From assembly GCA_036785325.1 (NCBI GenBank), contig JAXIVH010000010.1, positions 1,758,533 to 1,822,532 of the forward strand: a stretch of DNA of 64,000 bases, given 5' to 3'. The notes under the pieces are model-generated. The model ran no database searches. It saw nothing but the letters and a program-made list of their open reading frames with translations, and was not told the DNA's origin. Shown piece after piece: positions 12,864-23,596 of this stretch. This stretch comes from Urophycis tenuis (lineage: Eukaryota > Chordata > Actinopteri > Gadiformes > Phycidae). A program made the position numbers and the translations under genes. The stretch's first letter is position 1, and the number at the start of each line of letters is the position of its first letter.

Positions 12864-13821
12864 TGTAGCCAGTGGGACCAATGGGGGTGGGGAACATTTA
12901 TTTTGCTTTACCTCTGTCACTTCTCTTACGGGTTTTGCATCAGTAGAAAGGGCTGTGATTGGTCACCTATTGGTTAAGCGGGACGGGCACAGATATAGAC
13001 GCCTTGGGTCCTCATGCCGGTAGTCGTCCATTGCTGATGGTGGAGTGTAGATGTGTCCTGAGTCTTCGGCAGCAAGTGTGGTTGCCGGCAGGGTATAGAC
13101 GCCGGCTGCACTATCTTCTCTGGTGCGGCGTGTACAGTTAAGAAGCACACAGCTATACAGCATTGTCGGCTGCTGTTCTCTGTGTTTGTTTAATGTGTGA
13201 TCGTATGTCCGGGTGCTGCTTTTAAGATGCGTGTACATTTGGTTTTCTTTTCCCCTCTAGCCTGGGGGCCTAGTGGTATGTATATGGATAGGAGTAGATT
13301 GTGAGCCACAGGTTAGAGGGTTTTTTTTTTTTTTTTTTGTTATTTTGTTATCTGTCTCCCCTGTGTCATTCTCCTCCCATCGGCCTGGGAAGTGATTGGG
13401 CCCTAGTCAGGAATACAGGTTGGCCTGTCCTCCCTACGATCAGTCTTTCACCCATGAGTTTGTGTGCAGTGTAGTGCAGTGAAGTGTGAACCCCCTTTTT
13501 CTTAATGTGCCTGAGTGGTGCACTTGTAGTGGTGTGCGTCCAATGGACTTTTAGTGTGCTCACGAGTGGTATCGGAGGCAGGCCCCCCCCCTTGTTAGCC
13601 TAGGTGCTAGCGGCTCAGGACTCTCACCCAGTGGCTTGGTCATTCCCATGCATTTTCATGTCTATGTATTTATTTATTTATTGACCAACGGAAGTGACAC
13701 CTTACTTTTACGAAGAACAAAAATAAACTTGACTCTTTTTGCTAATTACCTGTGTTGGACCGTTATTGGGACAGAGTCCCCCTCTCTATTCCAGTTTACC
13801 TTAGGGGGTGGCGTAGTCTGG
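12864..13821 (+). mobile_element. probable 3' LTR of the Ty3 copy
   Basis: It begins with TGTAGCC directly after the purine tract GGAGGGGGTAGA. A poly-A signal-like AATAAA lies near 13723. The right end is not proved because no matching 5' LTR was found in the window. Confidence 0.45.
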
Positions 13822-14057
13822 TGATAGGCGTAGGCAAGGCCACATATATATCCGTATGTAATGACCAGAAGGGTCATTCTGGTCCCTCTACCGGTGTGGC
13901 ATTGAATTGCATTTCGACACGTCCGAGCCACGACTGCGTCCGAGCAACTGCGTGGCCATTGCGTGATCACTTTGTAATCACTACGCGGAAGCATAAACTC
14001 AGCCAGCGTTACGTCAACGCGGAAGCACAAATGAAGCATAAGCTGCATAACTCAGCC

Positions 14058-14888
14058 TTAACTCAGCCTTTAGCCCCATAGACATCATATATCATAAGTT
14101 ATAAGATGTTAGATGTCTATGTTTAGCCGTCCCTCCGCGTCACACTGACTGCTGTCGGCTCCTGGGAGCGCTGGGGTCGACAGTCCGTCGGGTCAACGAG
14201 GGCCGCTCATCTGTGCAGTTCTCCCTCCTAACAGAATCAATACTGCGACAGCAGAAAGGTCTGAACATTTTGACTGCAGCGCGGGGTACTGGGGGAGGAG
14301 CCCCTACACGCCATCGGTGATGGCTGTCCGAACATTGAACTAGGCCTATTTGACACTTCTTTTAAGATGATCGCTTACAGCTCCTTTAACCGTACTTTGG
14401 TTAATGCTCTACAAACAAAATCAATTGAAAGAACATTGATCAAAGTTCTTCTTTTTCTCCTAAGCCAAGAAAGCAGTTTACACCTTGCCAATATTGACGT
14501 TTTTTCTGAGCACAATACACTATGAGAAATACATTTCTTATGACTTATCTTGATATACCACCTGTCATTGTAATATTGCTATTCGTTAAAGCTAGCCCTA
14601 TAGAAAATAATTTAACTAATTACGCAGCATTCCATGGCATTATGACGTCTGTTACGAATGGTTTGTTTGGTCATAAGGGCAAGAGTTATGACAAGTCCTT
14701 ACCACCAGATGACGCTCTTGTATTTAATTGAACCACAAACTCCGACGTTACGGGTGATGAAATAAAACAAAAAATACTTATGGGACCTCAAGAAGTCAGC
14801 AGCGTCAGCCATGGCTAAATATTGTTATTATCATAGGGATATATATAACATATGGTAATATAAAACACAGGCGTTCAGAGGGATCCAC
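14058..14888. other. intergenic, no gene seen
   Basis: No coding or RNA gene is recognisable. The AT content rises to the right. The last 20 or so bases before the LINE (14889-14911) match the repeated module at 24.6 and 27.1 kb. Confidence 0.5.
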
Positions 14889-15053
14889 AATGTAGTCAAA
14901 GTAGATGTCTTTTTATTTCTTTTTTTTGGTATATTTAATTTTTTTATTGCTTTTTCACTATCATGATAACATTACAAGACAAAGACAAGGGAAGGGGGGG
15001 TGTGCTGCAGTTTAATATATTTAAATATACATTAAAATACATCTAAAAATATA

Positions 15054-15457
15054 TTAAATATACATAAAGGTTCTCATAAAGTCCCAGGGGCCTTGCAGAG
15101 CACTAGGCCTCTCTAGTGGATTGAGAGACAAGGCAGTCTGTTCCATAGGAAGAATGTCCATTAAGTCATCTCGCCAGATATCTTTACTGAAGCAGTTGTT
15201 TTTGCGTTCCTTCCAACTAATTAAGGATAGTCCTTTTTGCCACCAAGAAAGCAAGAAGATATGTTGTGTATTTCTTGACTGTATACCATCAATATCAACT
15301 CCAAATAGACACACAATTGGACAGAGTGTAATCCCAGTATTGAGTACAGAGGTTAAATCATTAACAATATCTTGCCAGAAATGTTTAACAGCAGGACAAT
15401 CCCATAACATATGCATGAGTGTCCCCACCAAACCACAGCCATGCCAGCACATATTTG
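15054..15457 (-). pseudogene. LINE ORF2 C-terminal zinc-binding domain
   Basis: It starts CWHGCGLVGTLMHMLWDCP, a zinc-knuckle-like reverse-transcriptase tail typical of L1-type ORF2 proteins. A stop lies near 15054, followed by an AT-rich 3' part up to 14912. Confidence 0.8.
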
Positions 15458-16082
15458 CAGAGGCGGACAGTACTTGAGTACATTTATTTGAGTACTGTAC
15501 TTAAGTACAGTTTTGAGGGATCTGTACTTTACTTGAGTATCTTGTTGGGGAAGTACATATGACTTTTACTCAAGTACATTTGAAAGGCAAATATCATACT
15601 TTTAACTCCACTACATTTCTATCCATAACCATGGATACCCCAAGTACTTTTTCTAAAAAAGAAGTAGTGCAGTGCGCTGTCACGCACAGGAGGGCACGAA
15701 TGGAGCCATGGGGGGTATTCCAGGTGCTTTACTCAATGGCACCTGAACATGCGTGATGAGTGAGATTCAAACCTGTAATCCTTGACCTGTACACCATGTG
15801 ATACCGCAGTCGGGAATGGGCCAACTCACGGCCTCACCTTGACAGATTTTTTAAGTTTTCTGAGTAAGTTAATGACAGTTTTCATTTCAAGTGTTAACTT
15901 TGTTTGCCAGAAATGTACTCTTGTACTCTTGATACTTAAGTACTTTTAAAAACAAGTACTTCAGTACTTTAACTTAAGTACACATCTGACTGTAGTACTT
16001 TTACTTTTACTTGAGTAAAATTTAATAAGCCGTATCTGTACTTTTACTTGAGTAACAAACCTGTGTACTCTGTCCGCCTCTG
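15458..16082. mobile_element. hAT-type MITE inserted in the LINE
   Basis: Terminal inverted repeats CAGAGGCGGACAG / CTGTCCGCCTCTG are perfect over 13 bases and continue imperfectly with TACTTGAGTA-like motifs. The 8-base target duplication CATATTTG is at 15450-15457 and 16083-16090. The 625-base element has no transposase, as expected of a non-autonomous hAT family member. Confidence 0.9.
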
Positions 16083-16090
16083 CATATTTG

Positions 16091-16416
16091 ACACAGAAGG
16101 GTCCATTTTACTCATCGTTTCAGGGATCATGTAAGCCCTGTGGATTATTTTTAACCGGATCATTTTATTTCTGAGGCATTTTGAGATGGTTGTACTATTT
16201 CTAAGTGCTGCATTCCATTGTGATTCAGAGATAGAAAGACCCATGTCACATTCCCATTGACATTTAGTTTGTGTATTTATACATGGATTCATTGCAGACA
16301 GTAATTTATACATGGTAGACAGAGTGCCTTTTCTTTTTATGGCTGCTATTAGTTTGTTCTCCAGGTCTCTACTCGATCCCAGCTGAATACCCTTGGACAA
16401 TAATGATTTAGAGATG
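16091..16416 (-). pseudogene. LINE ORF2 fragment between the two insertions
   Basis: The segment lies between the left target copy of the Ty3 element and the right target copy of the hAT MITE. It reads on into the family (SLLSKGIQLG, WECDMGLSISESQW, IIHRAYMIPETMSKM). Confidence 0.75.
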
Positions 16417-16421
16417 GAGTA

Positions 16422-16720
16422 TGTATTGATGAGACACACACACCGAGTATTGAATTGAATTGAATTGAATTTATTAGGGTAACCCCATTGAGATGGACCA
16501 TCTCGTTTTCAAGGGGGACCCTGGACAGATAAATACAAAAAACACATAACAATACAAAACAAAATAGACATACATAAACAAACATATTAGTATTACATAT
16601 TGCTCAGTCAGAACGTTTACTGAAGACTGCATCGTAGAGTACATAGCTTCCTACCAGGTTAGGCCTTAACTACTACTGCCATCTAGTGGTGAAACACATT
16701 ACACATCACATATCAATACA
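16422..16720 (-). mobile_element. 3' LTR, enlarged by a LINE tail insertion
   Basis: Same ends and body as the 5' LTR, but interrupted after GAGTATTG by about 145 extra bases (16453-16597). Confidence 0.9.
16453..16602 (-). mobile_element. short LINE 3'-end fragment inside the LTR
   Basis: Minus-strand sequence with CCCCCTTGAAAACGAGATGG, a motif of CR1/L2-type LINE 3' ends in fish, closed by a TTCAA-type simple tail. The flanking duplication TATTG (16448-16452 and 16598-16602) supports a recent 5'-truncated insertion. Confidence 0.7.
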
Positions 16721-16939
16721 TCTCCCTTTTTTTCAAATAAAGATCTTCTTGTCCAAACCTTAAACTTAAGACTGTTGATATCCTTACAAAAATATGATCC
16801 ATTGCTTACGTTAACATCTTAAATCTCAACCAACATTTTGACAAGTTACAACTCAACAAACAGTTCCTTTTTTTTTTTTTTCAACTTTCATACATCAATC
16901 TTTATGCACCTTACATTTCCTCAATCAATCTCTTTGGTC

Positions 16940-18219
16940 TCACAATTTGTCGTTTGAAACTTTTCCCTGTGTCACATCGGTCTGTTCGTCTTCATATGTC
17001 TCTAAGTTCTGATTGTTTGCCATTTCTGTTTCTTGTTGGTCTGTCTGGCTTGAAATTGTCATGTCATTTGTGTTACTGTCCATGACCCTGATTTCTGTCT
17101 GAGGCACTTTCAGTAGATGACGTCTGTTTCGCCTCATTGTTTTCCCATGCTCTGTAAGGACTTCATATGATCTGGGAGTTGTCTCTTTGACCACTTTGGC
17201 CAGCGGTCCCCACTGCCCATCACATCTTACCTGCACTATGTCCTCCTGTGCGAGTGGTCTCAGAGGCTTAGCTGTTCTGTTGTACAGTTCAATTTGCCTC
17301 TCAGCTTGCCTCACATCACTCCTTTCCATCTGATGCTTTGCGGATGGGAGTCTGGCTCTGAGTTTCCGGTTCATGAGCATTTCTGCTGGTGAAAGACCAT
17401 TCTCCAGTGGTGATGCTCGGTAGTTCAGAATAGCCAGATAAGGGTCTTCTGCATTGTCTGCAGCCTTTTTCAAGATTCGCTTCACAATTTGCACTCCTTT
17501 CTCGGCCAACCCATTTGACTGTGGGTACAGAGGGCTTGAAGTTGTATGTTTGAACCCATATGTGTCTGCAAAGTCCTTAAAGCATTGGCTTGTGAATTGC
17601 GGTCCATTATCGCTAATAACAGTCATTGGAATTCCATGGCGTGCAAACATGGCTTTTTTATGTGCGACAACCCTTTCTGCTGTTGTGTCACTCAACCCTG
17701 CGAATTCCGGGTAGTTTGAATGATAGTCCATGACTAACAGGTAGTCCTTGCCTTTTAGCTGAAATAGATCCATTCCAACTTTTCTCCATGGTTCTTGAGG
17801 CCTTTCGTGTGGCCTCATAGGCTCCTTTGGCTGTTGGTATCTGTGACACTGGCAGGTCACACAGCGCTGCACATGTATGCCTCAATGTCCTTGTGCATGC
17901 ACGGCCAATATAACACATCTCGTGCACGTCTTTTGCACTTCTCAGTACCTAAATGTCCCTCATGCACTAATTTAACCATTTCTGATCTCATGGAGGTAGG
18001 TATGACTATTTTTGTGCCCTTTAACAGAACTCCATCTAACACTGACAGTTCCCCTTTAAAGTGTTGATATGGCTTATCAAGCTTCACCTGACCAGGTAGA
18101 TGTATCTGTTCCATTACTCTCCTGAGCTTGTCATCTTTCTGTGTTTCTTTCACTATCTCTGCCCATTTTGCATCTGACACTGGCATTTGTACTCTAATAG
18201 AGTCTACATGGGTCTGCAC
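16940..18219 (-). pseudogene. Ty3 integrase
   Basis: The zinc-finger part (18219-17857, with HEGHLGTEKCKRRARDVLYW) and the catalytic core (17872-16940, with GMDLFQLKGKDYLLVMDYHS, ISDNGPQFTSQCF and SNGLAEKGVQIVKR) are in overlapping frames, so a frameshift lies near 17860. The C-terminal part ends at 16940. Confidence 0.85.
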
Positions 18220-18239
18220 AACCTCTTCTGTGGCGTAAG

Positions 18240-18820
18240 CTAGTCCTACTCAGTGCATCGGCTACCACTAGGTGCTTGCCAGGCTTAAACTCAAACGTCA
18301 AGTCATACTTCTGGAGTCTTAGCATTAGGCGCTGGATGCGCAGAGGTGCATCACCCAGTGGTTTCTGTGAGATAGCTATCAGTGGCTTGTGATCGGTTTC
18401 TAATATTACTGATCGCCAATACACATATTCATGAAACTTTTCACAGCCAACCACTGCCCCTAGTGTCTCCTTCTCAATCTGTGCGTAATTTCTTTCTGCA
18501 CTTGTCATAGTGCGTGATGCATACGCGACTGGATACCATTCTGTCTCATGCTTCTGAAGCAGCACAGCTCCTAGGCCACAATCTGTGCATAGACAGTATT
18601 GTGCATATGTCCGTGCCATTCACTTTCAAGCAGGCAATCCATTCATCGGTTGAAACACTCCACTCTCCCTCAATGGCGTCCACGAAGAACGGCGACACGT
18701 TGTCCTCCTCACTGTCACTCTCCTTTTCCACGAGTTGCACTTTCCTTTTCTTTGCGAAACAACACTTAGCGAAGTGTTCTTTCCGCCACATTTTCTGCAT
18801 TCCTTCCCGAAGGCTGGGCA
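18240..18820 (-). pseudogene. Ty3 protease start fused to RNase H, RT missing
   Basis: The end of the gag/protease linker (ending EWIACLKVNGTDIC) is followed within a few dozen bases by RNase H (CTDCGLGAVLLQK, YASRTMTSAERNYAQIEKE, LETDHKPL, VADALSR). The whole reverse-transcriptase domain that normally lies between them is absent, so this is an internal deletion near 18600-18620. Confidence 0.85.
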
Positions 18821-19498
18821 CTGCTTCGGCGCATGTTTAATTCCACATCTCTCGCAGTTCCCGCTCTCTTGCTTGGGCCTTGCACCTTTTTTCTTTGAGT
18901 ACGTTGTTACCTTCGGTTTCGTTCGTTGCACTGCGTCGACCTCGACAGTTTCGTTTTCTTTAACGTTACTGAAAGTCTTTATTTGCGCCTTTGTGCTCTC
19001 AAACGCTTGGCAAATTTTAATAGCCTTTTCTAGCTTCAAGTCTGTTTCTTTCAATAAATGCATCCTCACTTTGTTGTCTTGGACTCCAATCACAATTTGG
19101 TCCCTTATCAACGAGTCACACAGTGGTCCGAAGTTACATGTCTGACTTTTCAATCGTAGGTCTGTGACATACTGTTCTATAGATTCTGACTCTTTCTGAA
19201 GCCGGTTCCTGAACACATACCTCTCGTACGTTTCGTTCTTTCTCGGTGTGCAATACTGTTCAAATTTCGCCATAACTGCGTCGAACTTGTCTTTCTCATC
19301 TTCTGTGAAGACAAATGTGTTATACACATCCAGCGCACCGCGCCCTGCCACTGTTAGCAGTAATGCTATCTTCCTTTTGTCGTTCCCTTGAAGACCGATA
19401 GCAAGCACATAAAGTTCAAAACTTTGTTTAAACATCTTCCAGTTCTCGTTGACATTACCGGTCAACTTTAATTCTTCAGGCTGACGAATGTAATTCAT
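18780..19498 (-). pseudogene. Ty3 gag
   Basis: The start ATG at 19498 opens MNYIRQPEELKLTGNVNENW. The capsid-like region contains FEQYCTPRKNETYERYVF and ends in zinc-knuckle-like motifs (CERCGIKHAPKQC and CRKCGG). A frame change near 18780 separates it from the protease frame. Confidence 0.8.
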
Positions 19499-19535
19499 CT
19501 TTACTGTCGGTTCGAGATATTTTATCCTGGTACCA

Positions 19536-19684
19536 TGTATTGATGAGACACACACACCGAGTATTGCTCAGTCAGAACATTTACTGAAGACTGCATCGTA
19601 GAGTACATAACTTCCTACCAGGTTAGGCCTTAACTACTACTGCCATCTAGTGGTGAAACACATTACACATCACATATCAATACA
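19536..19684 (-). mobile_element. 5' LTR of the minus-strand Ty3 element
   Basis: 149 bases with short inverted ends (TGTATTGAT ... ATCAATACA). It matches the other LTR except for the insertion there and a few substitutions. Confidence 0.9.
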
Positions 19685-19703
19685 GAGTAGATTCGGTTAT
19701 ACG

Positions 19704-19967
19704 TCAAAAGTTAGAATCTGTCAACCCAAACTGTGTTTTTAAGTTATTGAAAGTTATAATTTTCCCATTGTCTATAATTTGTCCCACCTGATTTAAGTTG
19801 TGTTGTTTCCACGATCTATCTTTGAGTTTCACCAAAGGATTTTGCCAAAGTGGACATGAAAGTAGTGAATATCCATTAAAGGACAGATGATAATGTAGGA
19901 CAGTCACTATTTCACATGAAAACTTCAACACTGGGTTCTTCATCTGTTTTTTGAAGGGTTGTACCAT
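19704..19967 (-). pseudogene. LINE ORF2 thumb/connection fragment
   Basis: Continuation of ORF2 (LSCPLWQNPLVKLKD and ITFNNLKTQFGLTDSNF), cut by a stop shortly before the Ty3 insertion at 19684. Confidence 0.7.
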
Positions 19968-20045
19968 AAATGGTTTAATGTTAACTCATTAACTCATTTT
20001 GAAATTAATTGTTCTTCCAGCCATTCCCAACTTCCAATCTGTCTT

Positions 20046-21452
20046 TCACTGCAAAGGATATCGTGAGTTGAATGCAATGCAGTACTGGTAGATGTCAGGT
20101 AGACCTATTCCACCACTAGACCGTGATTTAGTTAGTTTATTCTGACTAATTCTGGGTTTTTTGTAGTTCCAAAGGAATCCATGAAGTATTTTATTAACTT
20201 CCTTAAACCAGCTAGAAGGGAACTTTAGTGGGATAGAAGACATCAGAAAAGTCAACCTGGGTAGAAGATTCATCTTAATTATTTCTGATCTGCCCCAGAG
20301 TGATAAAGGCAGCACGGTCCATCTCTTGGTGTCCTCCCTCATAGACTTTAGTAAATCTGGAACATTTAATTCAACCATTTTGTCAATAGGGGCCTGGATC
20401 CTAATTCCCAGGTATTTCATTCCTTTTGATTTCCAGCTAAAGGGGCAGTACCTAGATGCGATTGAACAGTTAAATTGTTAAGGGGGATGGCTTCACTTTT
20501 ATTATAATTAACTTTATAACCAGAAAGTTTCCCAAAACTATCTATGGTCTTTAACACCTGTGGAATTGACTGGCATGGTTTTGATAATGTCAATAAAATA
20601 TCATCCGCGAAAAGATTGGGTTTGTATTCATAATCACTGACTCTAATACCATATATATCCCTTTGTGCTTGTATTGCGCACGCTAGCGGTTCAAGTGCCA
20701 GAATGAAAATTAGAGGGCTCAGAGTACAGCCCTGGCGAGTAGAACAAAAAAGTTCAAAAGGTTTGGACTTAATGCCATTTGTTTTATCCATTTTTGTTTG
20801 ATCCATTTCATGATAATTGGGCCAAATCCATACTTGGGCAGGGCGTAAAACAGGTATTTCCATTCTACTCGGTCGTTATCTCTGGGTGCCGAGAGGCCTC
20901 CGCCTCGTACATTATCTGAAACAGCCTTCTCATATTGTTGGACGCATGGCGGCCTTTTATAAATCCAGTTTGGTCAACATGGATCAATGACGGAATGACC
21001 GTTTCAATTCTCATAGCGAGAACCTTGGCGAATGTTTTATAATCCGTGTTTAGGATGCTCAATGGTCTATAATTACCCATTTGGAGGCGGTCTTTGCCTG
21101 GCTTTGGAATCAGAGATATAGATGCCTGCCGCATTGTTAATGGCATGGATTGATTTGTAACAATGTCATTAAACAACTATTTCAAGACGCGGGAAAGAGC
21201 ACCATGGAAGCACTTAAAGAATTCGCTACTATAACCATCATCTCCACAGCATTTTCCAGAAGATAATGATTTAATAGCCAGGTGGATTTCGTTTTCCGAA
21301 ATCAGAATATCTAGTGAATCTTTTTCGTGCGCAGAAATAGTTGGGAGTTCAATGTCTTGGAAGAAGTGCTCCATTTCTTCTTCACTCCCACGACTTTCTG
21401 TTTTATATAATGTACTATAGAAATCAGTGAAAGCTTCATTAATGCCATACAT
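20046..21452 (-). pseudogene. LINE ORF2: reverse transcriptase
   Basis: Reading frames in order are 21452-21177 (SSGKCCGDDGYSSEFFK), 21176-20865 (SISLIPKPGKD, NYRPLSILNTDYK), 20863-20417 (RQGCTLSPLIFILALEPLA and the catalytic FADDILL) and 20420-20046 (KYLGIRI, LPLSLWGR). The frames change between blocks, so the gene is inactive. Confidence 0.87.
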
Positions 21453-21990
21453 CCATTAATGCAAATGATTCCTGTAGTTCTTTCATGGCACTAGACCGGG
21501 TTCCGTCTACAGTAAGAGGGCGTCCAGACCTATCCACAACAGCATTACTGACTAAATTGATGTCGCCAGCCATAAGGATGGGATAATCTGCTAATTCTGC
21601 CATCAAAACATTCAATTTAGACAAGAATGTACTTTGTCCCGTGTTTGGAGCATAGATGTTTACCAGAACACATTTTTCGTTTTGCAAAAGACAAAACAGG
21701 ATTAAATATCTACCATCCTTATCAGATATTTGTTTAAGCAATTGACATGATATTTTCTTAGAAATCAAAGTTGATACTCCTCTAGAAGCGCCATTGCCTC
21801 GTGCCGAATAAACCTGGCCCACCCATCCTTGTCTCAACTTGGCTGATTCTAAAGCATTCGTGTGGGTCTCTTGGAGCATCGCCAAGTCACATGACAAGGA
21901 TTTCAAATGGGAAAGGATACCATATCTTTTAGTTTTATTTGAAATGCCATTTCCGTTCCAGCTAATCAATTGGACACCATTAGAACCCAT
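21439..21990 (-). pseudogene. LINE ORF2: APE-type endonuclease
   Basis: Motifs ISWNGNGISNKTKR, LAMLQETH, VNIYAPNTGQ and LMAGDINLV identify an exonuclease/endonuclease/phosphatase-fold domain that nicks target DNA in L1-type LINEs. The frame is broken just after ALMDVWH. Confidence 0.88.
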
Positions 21991-22463
21991 TTTACATGTA
22001 TATCTCAGCTAAATCGTCCCAACTGCAGCTACATAGAAGGGTACATGGAAAAGACACAAACACAAATAATACAAAATCAGTACAAACACCACAAATGCCA
22101 TAAGGCAAAAAACAAAAAACAAAAAGGGCAATGGATACAGAGTCCATCACCAGACCGTGAGCATAACAAGAGGGCATCGCCGTGTTCCAACCCACTCCGC
22201 TCAATCCTCAAAATCCAATGACCTGCGGAAAATCCGCTAAAGCACCAGCGTTTATGAAGATCTATGTTCAATGTACAATCTGAATGAGTAGGTAAGCCTA
22301 CAGATAGTCACAATGATGTAATTAATAAACACCAACCCTCACATATTCCCCTCCCTTTTTTAGTAGGGAGTTTAGGACAGATACCAAGGCTATGTAATAA
22401 AGAGAGGGGGGCTTACTAGCGCTGGTGCAGATGAAAGGCCTCGCTGGTCATATCTTGGTAGGC

Positions 22464-23200
22464 CTAGGACCAGTCCTTGAAGGTTTCAGGAAGTTTCTTT
22501 TTCAAGTCTTCAGCAGCCTCCACTGCGTTCTTGTATATACTCGTCTTCCCCTTGATAGTGACACTGAAGCGCGCAGGGTGCAGGACACCGTAACGCACAG
22601 ACTTATCCGTTTGGAGCACCTTTCTGATGTTGTCATACTGCGCTCGTTTTTTCCTGAGCTCCATTGATAAGTCCTGTTGTATCCAGAATGCTTTCTTATT
22701 CCAGGAGAGTTTCTTTTTCTTGGCCGCTGCATCTAGGATCCTCTGCCTGTCCATCTCAGGATGCGTACAATGTAAGGGCGGGGAGGTTCACCGGGATCCG
22801 GTGGAGGTCTCGGGGTGCGCCATTGGTTCTCAACTTCAGGAGTCGGTTCATCTTCATTGAGATCCAGAATGTATCTCAAAATGCCATCCAGCACACCAGG
22901 ATTTGATTCTAGACCTTCGGGCAGGCCCATGAACATAAGATTTTTCTTCCGAAATTCCATTTCCATATTGTCCATTTTGGTTTGTAAAGCACCCCTATTC
23001 TTGTGCAGGGCTTTGACCTTTTCACTATCGGAGTTTATCTCAGTCTCGAGAGTTCCGATCCTAGTTTCCGCGTTCGAGATTCTATTGTTCATAGCTTGTT
23101 TGTCTTTCTTCAGATCTTTAATTGAGTTGGTTACTTCAGTCATTGTAGTATCAAACAAAGATCTGAAGTTCGTAAACTCAGTCAGAAGGTGCCGGCCCAT
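22464..23200 (-). pseudogene. LINE ORF1 (coiled coil, RNA-binding)
   Basis: The first part (23200-22733) holds a heptad-rich coiled coil (around NRISNAETRIGTLETEIN) followed by an RRM-like start (LMFMGLPEGLE). The C-terminal part (22754-22464, with AAKKKKLSWNKKAFWIQQDL) is in another frame, so a frameshift lies near 22750. This is the layout of the L1 Transposase_22 ORF1 protein. Confidence 0.85.
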
Positions 23201-23479
23201 GCAGGTGTCTCTTCTTTGTCCATGATTTGATTGATTGCAGCACGCCGCTGGTTAGTTTTCGCTATAGATCTTGTTTCACGAGAAGGCCAGCATTAGACAT
23301 TCAGCCAGATCTTGTGTCTATGCTTTTATCATCACGAATCTCGAACTTTAGTTGGTTAAATGACCGTTAAGTATGCAGAATCAAACATTTTGGGGAGAGC
23401 AGTGTGTAGGAGCGTTCAGCACGCCATTCTCTCAGTCACGTGACCTCGACAGTGAAGTGCATTGATGGAGTCAACGTTT

Positions 23480-23596
23480 GATGTCTTAAGAGTCTCTGAT
23501 GATCTGCTGATGAACTGTTGAACCTTGAACCTTTTTTTAGAACCATGGCGTATTCTTCACATTCCAGTTAAACTCGTACAACTCGGCTAAATAACA
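23480..23596. repeat. tail of the repeated module, copy 0
   Basis: Sequence from GATGTCTTAAGAG to the AAACTCGTACAACTCGG region. It matches 24634-24717 plus 25747-25770, and 27159-27234 plus 29026-29060. It was the insertion site of the LINE; its left half remains at 14889-14911. Confidence 0.75.

Larger units (their letters stand above)
8450..13821 (+). mobile_element. Ty3/gypsy retrotransposon, gag-less, one in-frame stop
   Basis: A pol region in the order protease, reverse transcriptase, RNase H, integrase identifies a Ty3-type (Metaviridae) element. No gag, primer-binding site or 5' LTR is recognisable upstream, so the copy seems 5'-truncated. A purine-rich tract at 12850-12862 is followed by a probable 3' LTR. 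The outer limits are tentative and rest on a shared TGATA at 8445-8449 and 13822-13826. Confidence 0.7.
8152..14057. mobile_element. inverted-repeat DNA element split by a Ty3 copy
   Basis: The segment 8152-8197 (starting GGCTGGGTTATGCTTC) is the imperfect reverse complement of 14003-14057 (ending CATAACTCAGCC); the shared core includes GCTTCCGCGTTGACG. The arms and their flanking GC-rich stretches resemble PIF-Harbinger MITEs of fish, which is inference from general appearance. The Ty3 pol copy at about 8450-13821 lies between the arms, so the DNA element appears to be the older of the two. A clear target duplication was not established. Confidence 0.5.
16422..19684 (-). mobile_element. Ty3-type retrotransposon lacking RT
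   Basis: Complete LTR structure on the minus strand: 5' LTR 19536-19684, 3' LTR 16422-16720, and the target duplication GAGTA at 16417-16421 and 19685-19689. Just inside the 5' LTR is a TGGTACCAGGA-type primer-binding site, and next to the 3' LTR is a purine tract (AAAAAAAGGGAGA). It encodes gag, a protease start, RNase H and integrase, but the reverse transcriptase is missing. Confidence 0.9.
14912..23479 (-). mobile_element. L1/Tx1-like LINE with two nested insertions
   Basis: Minus-strand LINE with ORF1 (coiled coil plus RNA-binding part), an APE-type endonuclease, reverse transcriptase and C-terminal zinc-binding domain. It is bounded by the 8-base duplication GATGTCTT at 14904-14911 and 23480-23487; the 3' end (left) is T-rich on the plus strand, that is, an A-rich tail. 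A Ty3 element (16422-19684) and a hAT MITE (15458-16082) interrupt ORF2. Without these the LINE is about 4.7 kb. Several frameshifts and stops show that it is dead. Confidence 0.85.

Noticed and set aside
22425..23225. Plus-strand ORFs at 22.4-23.2 kb
   Set aside because: They are antisense to LINE ORF1, which has clear domain motifs on the minus strand.
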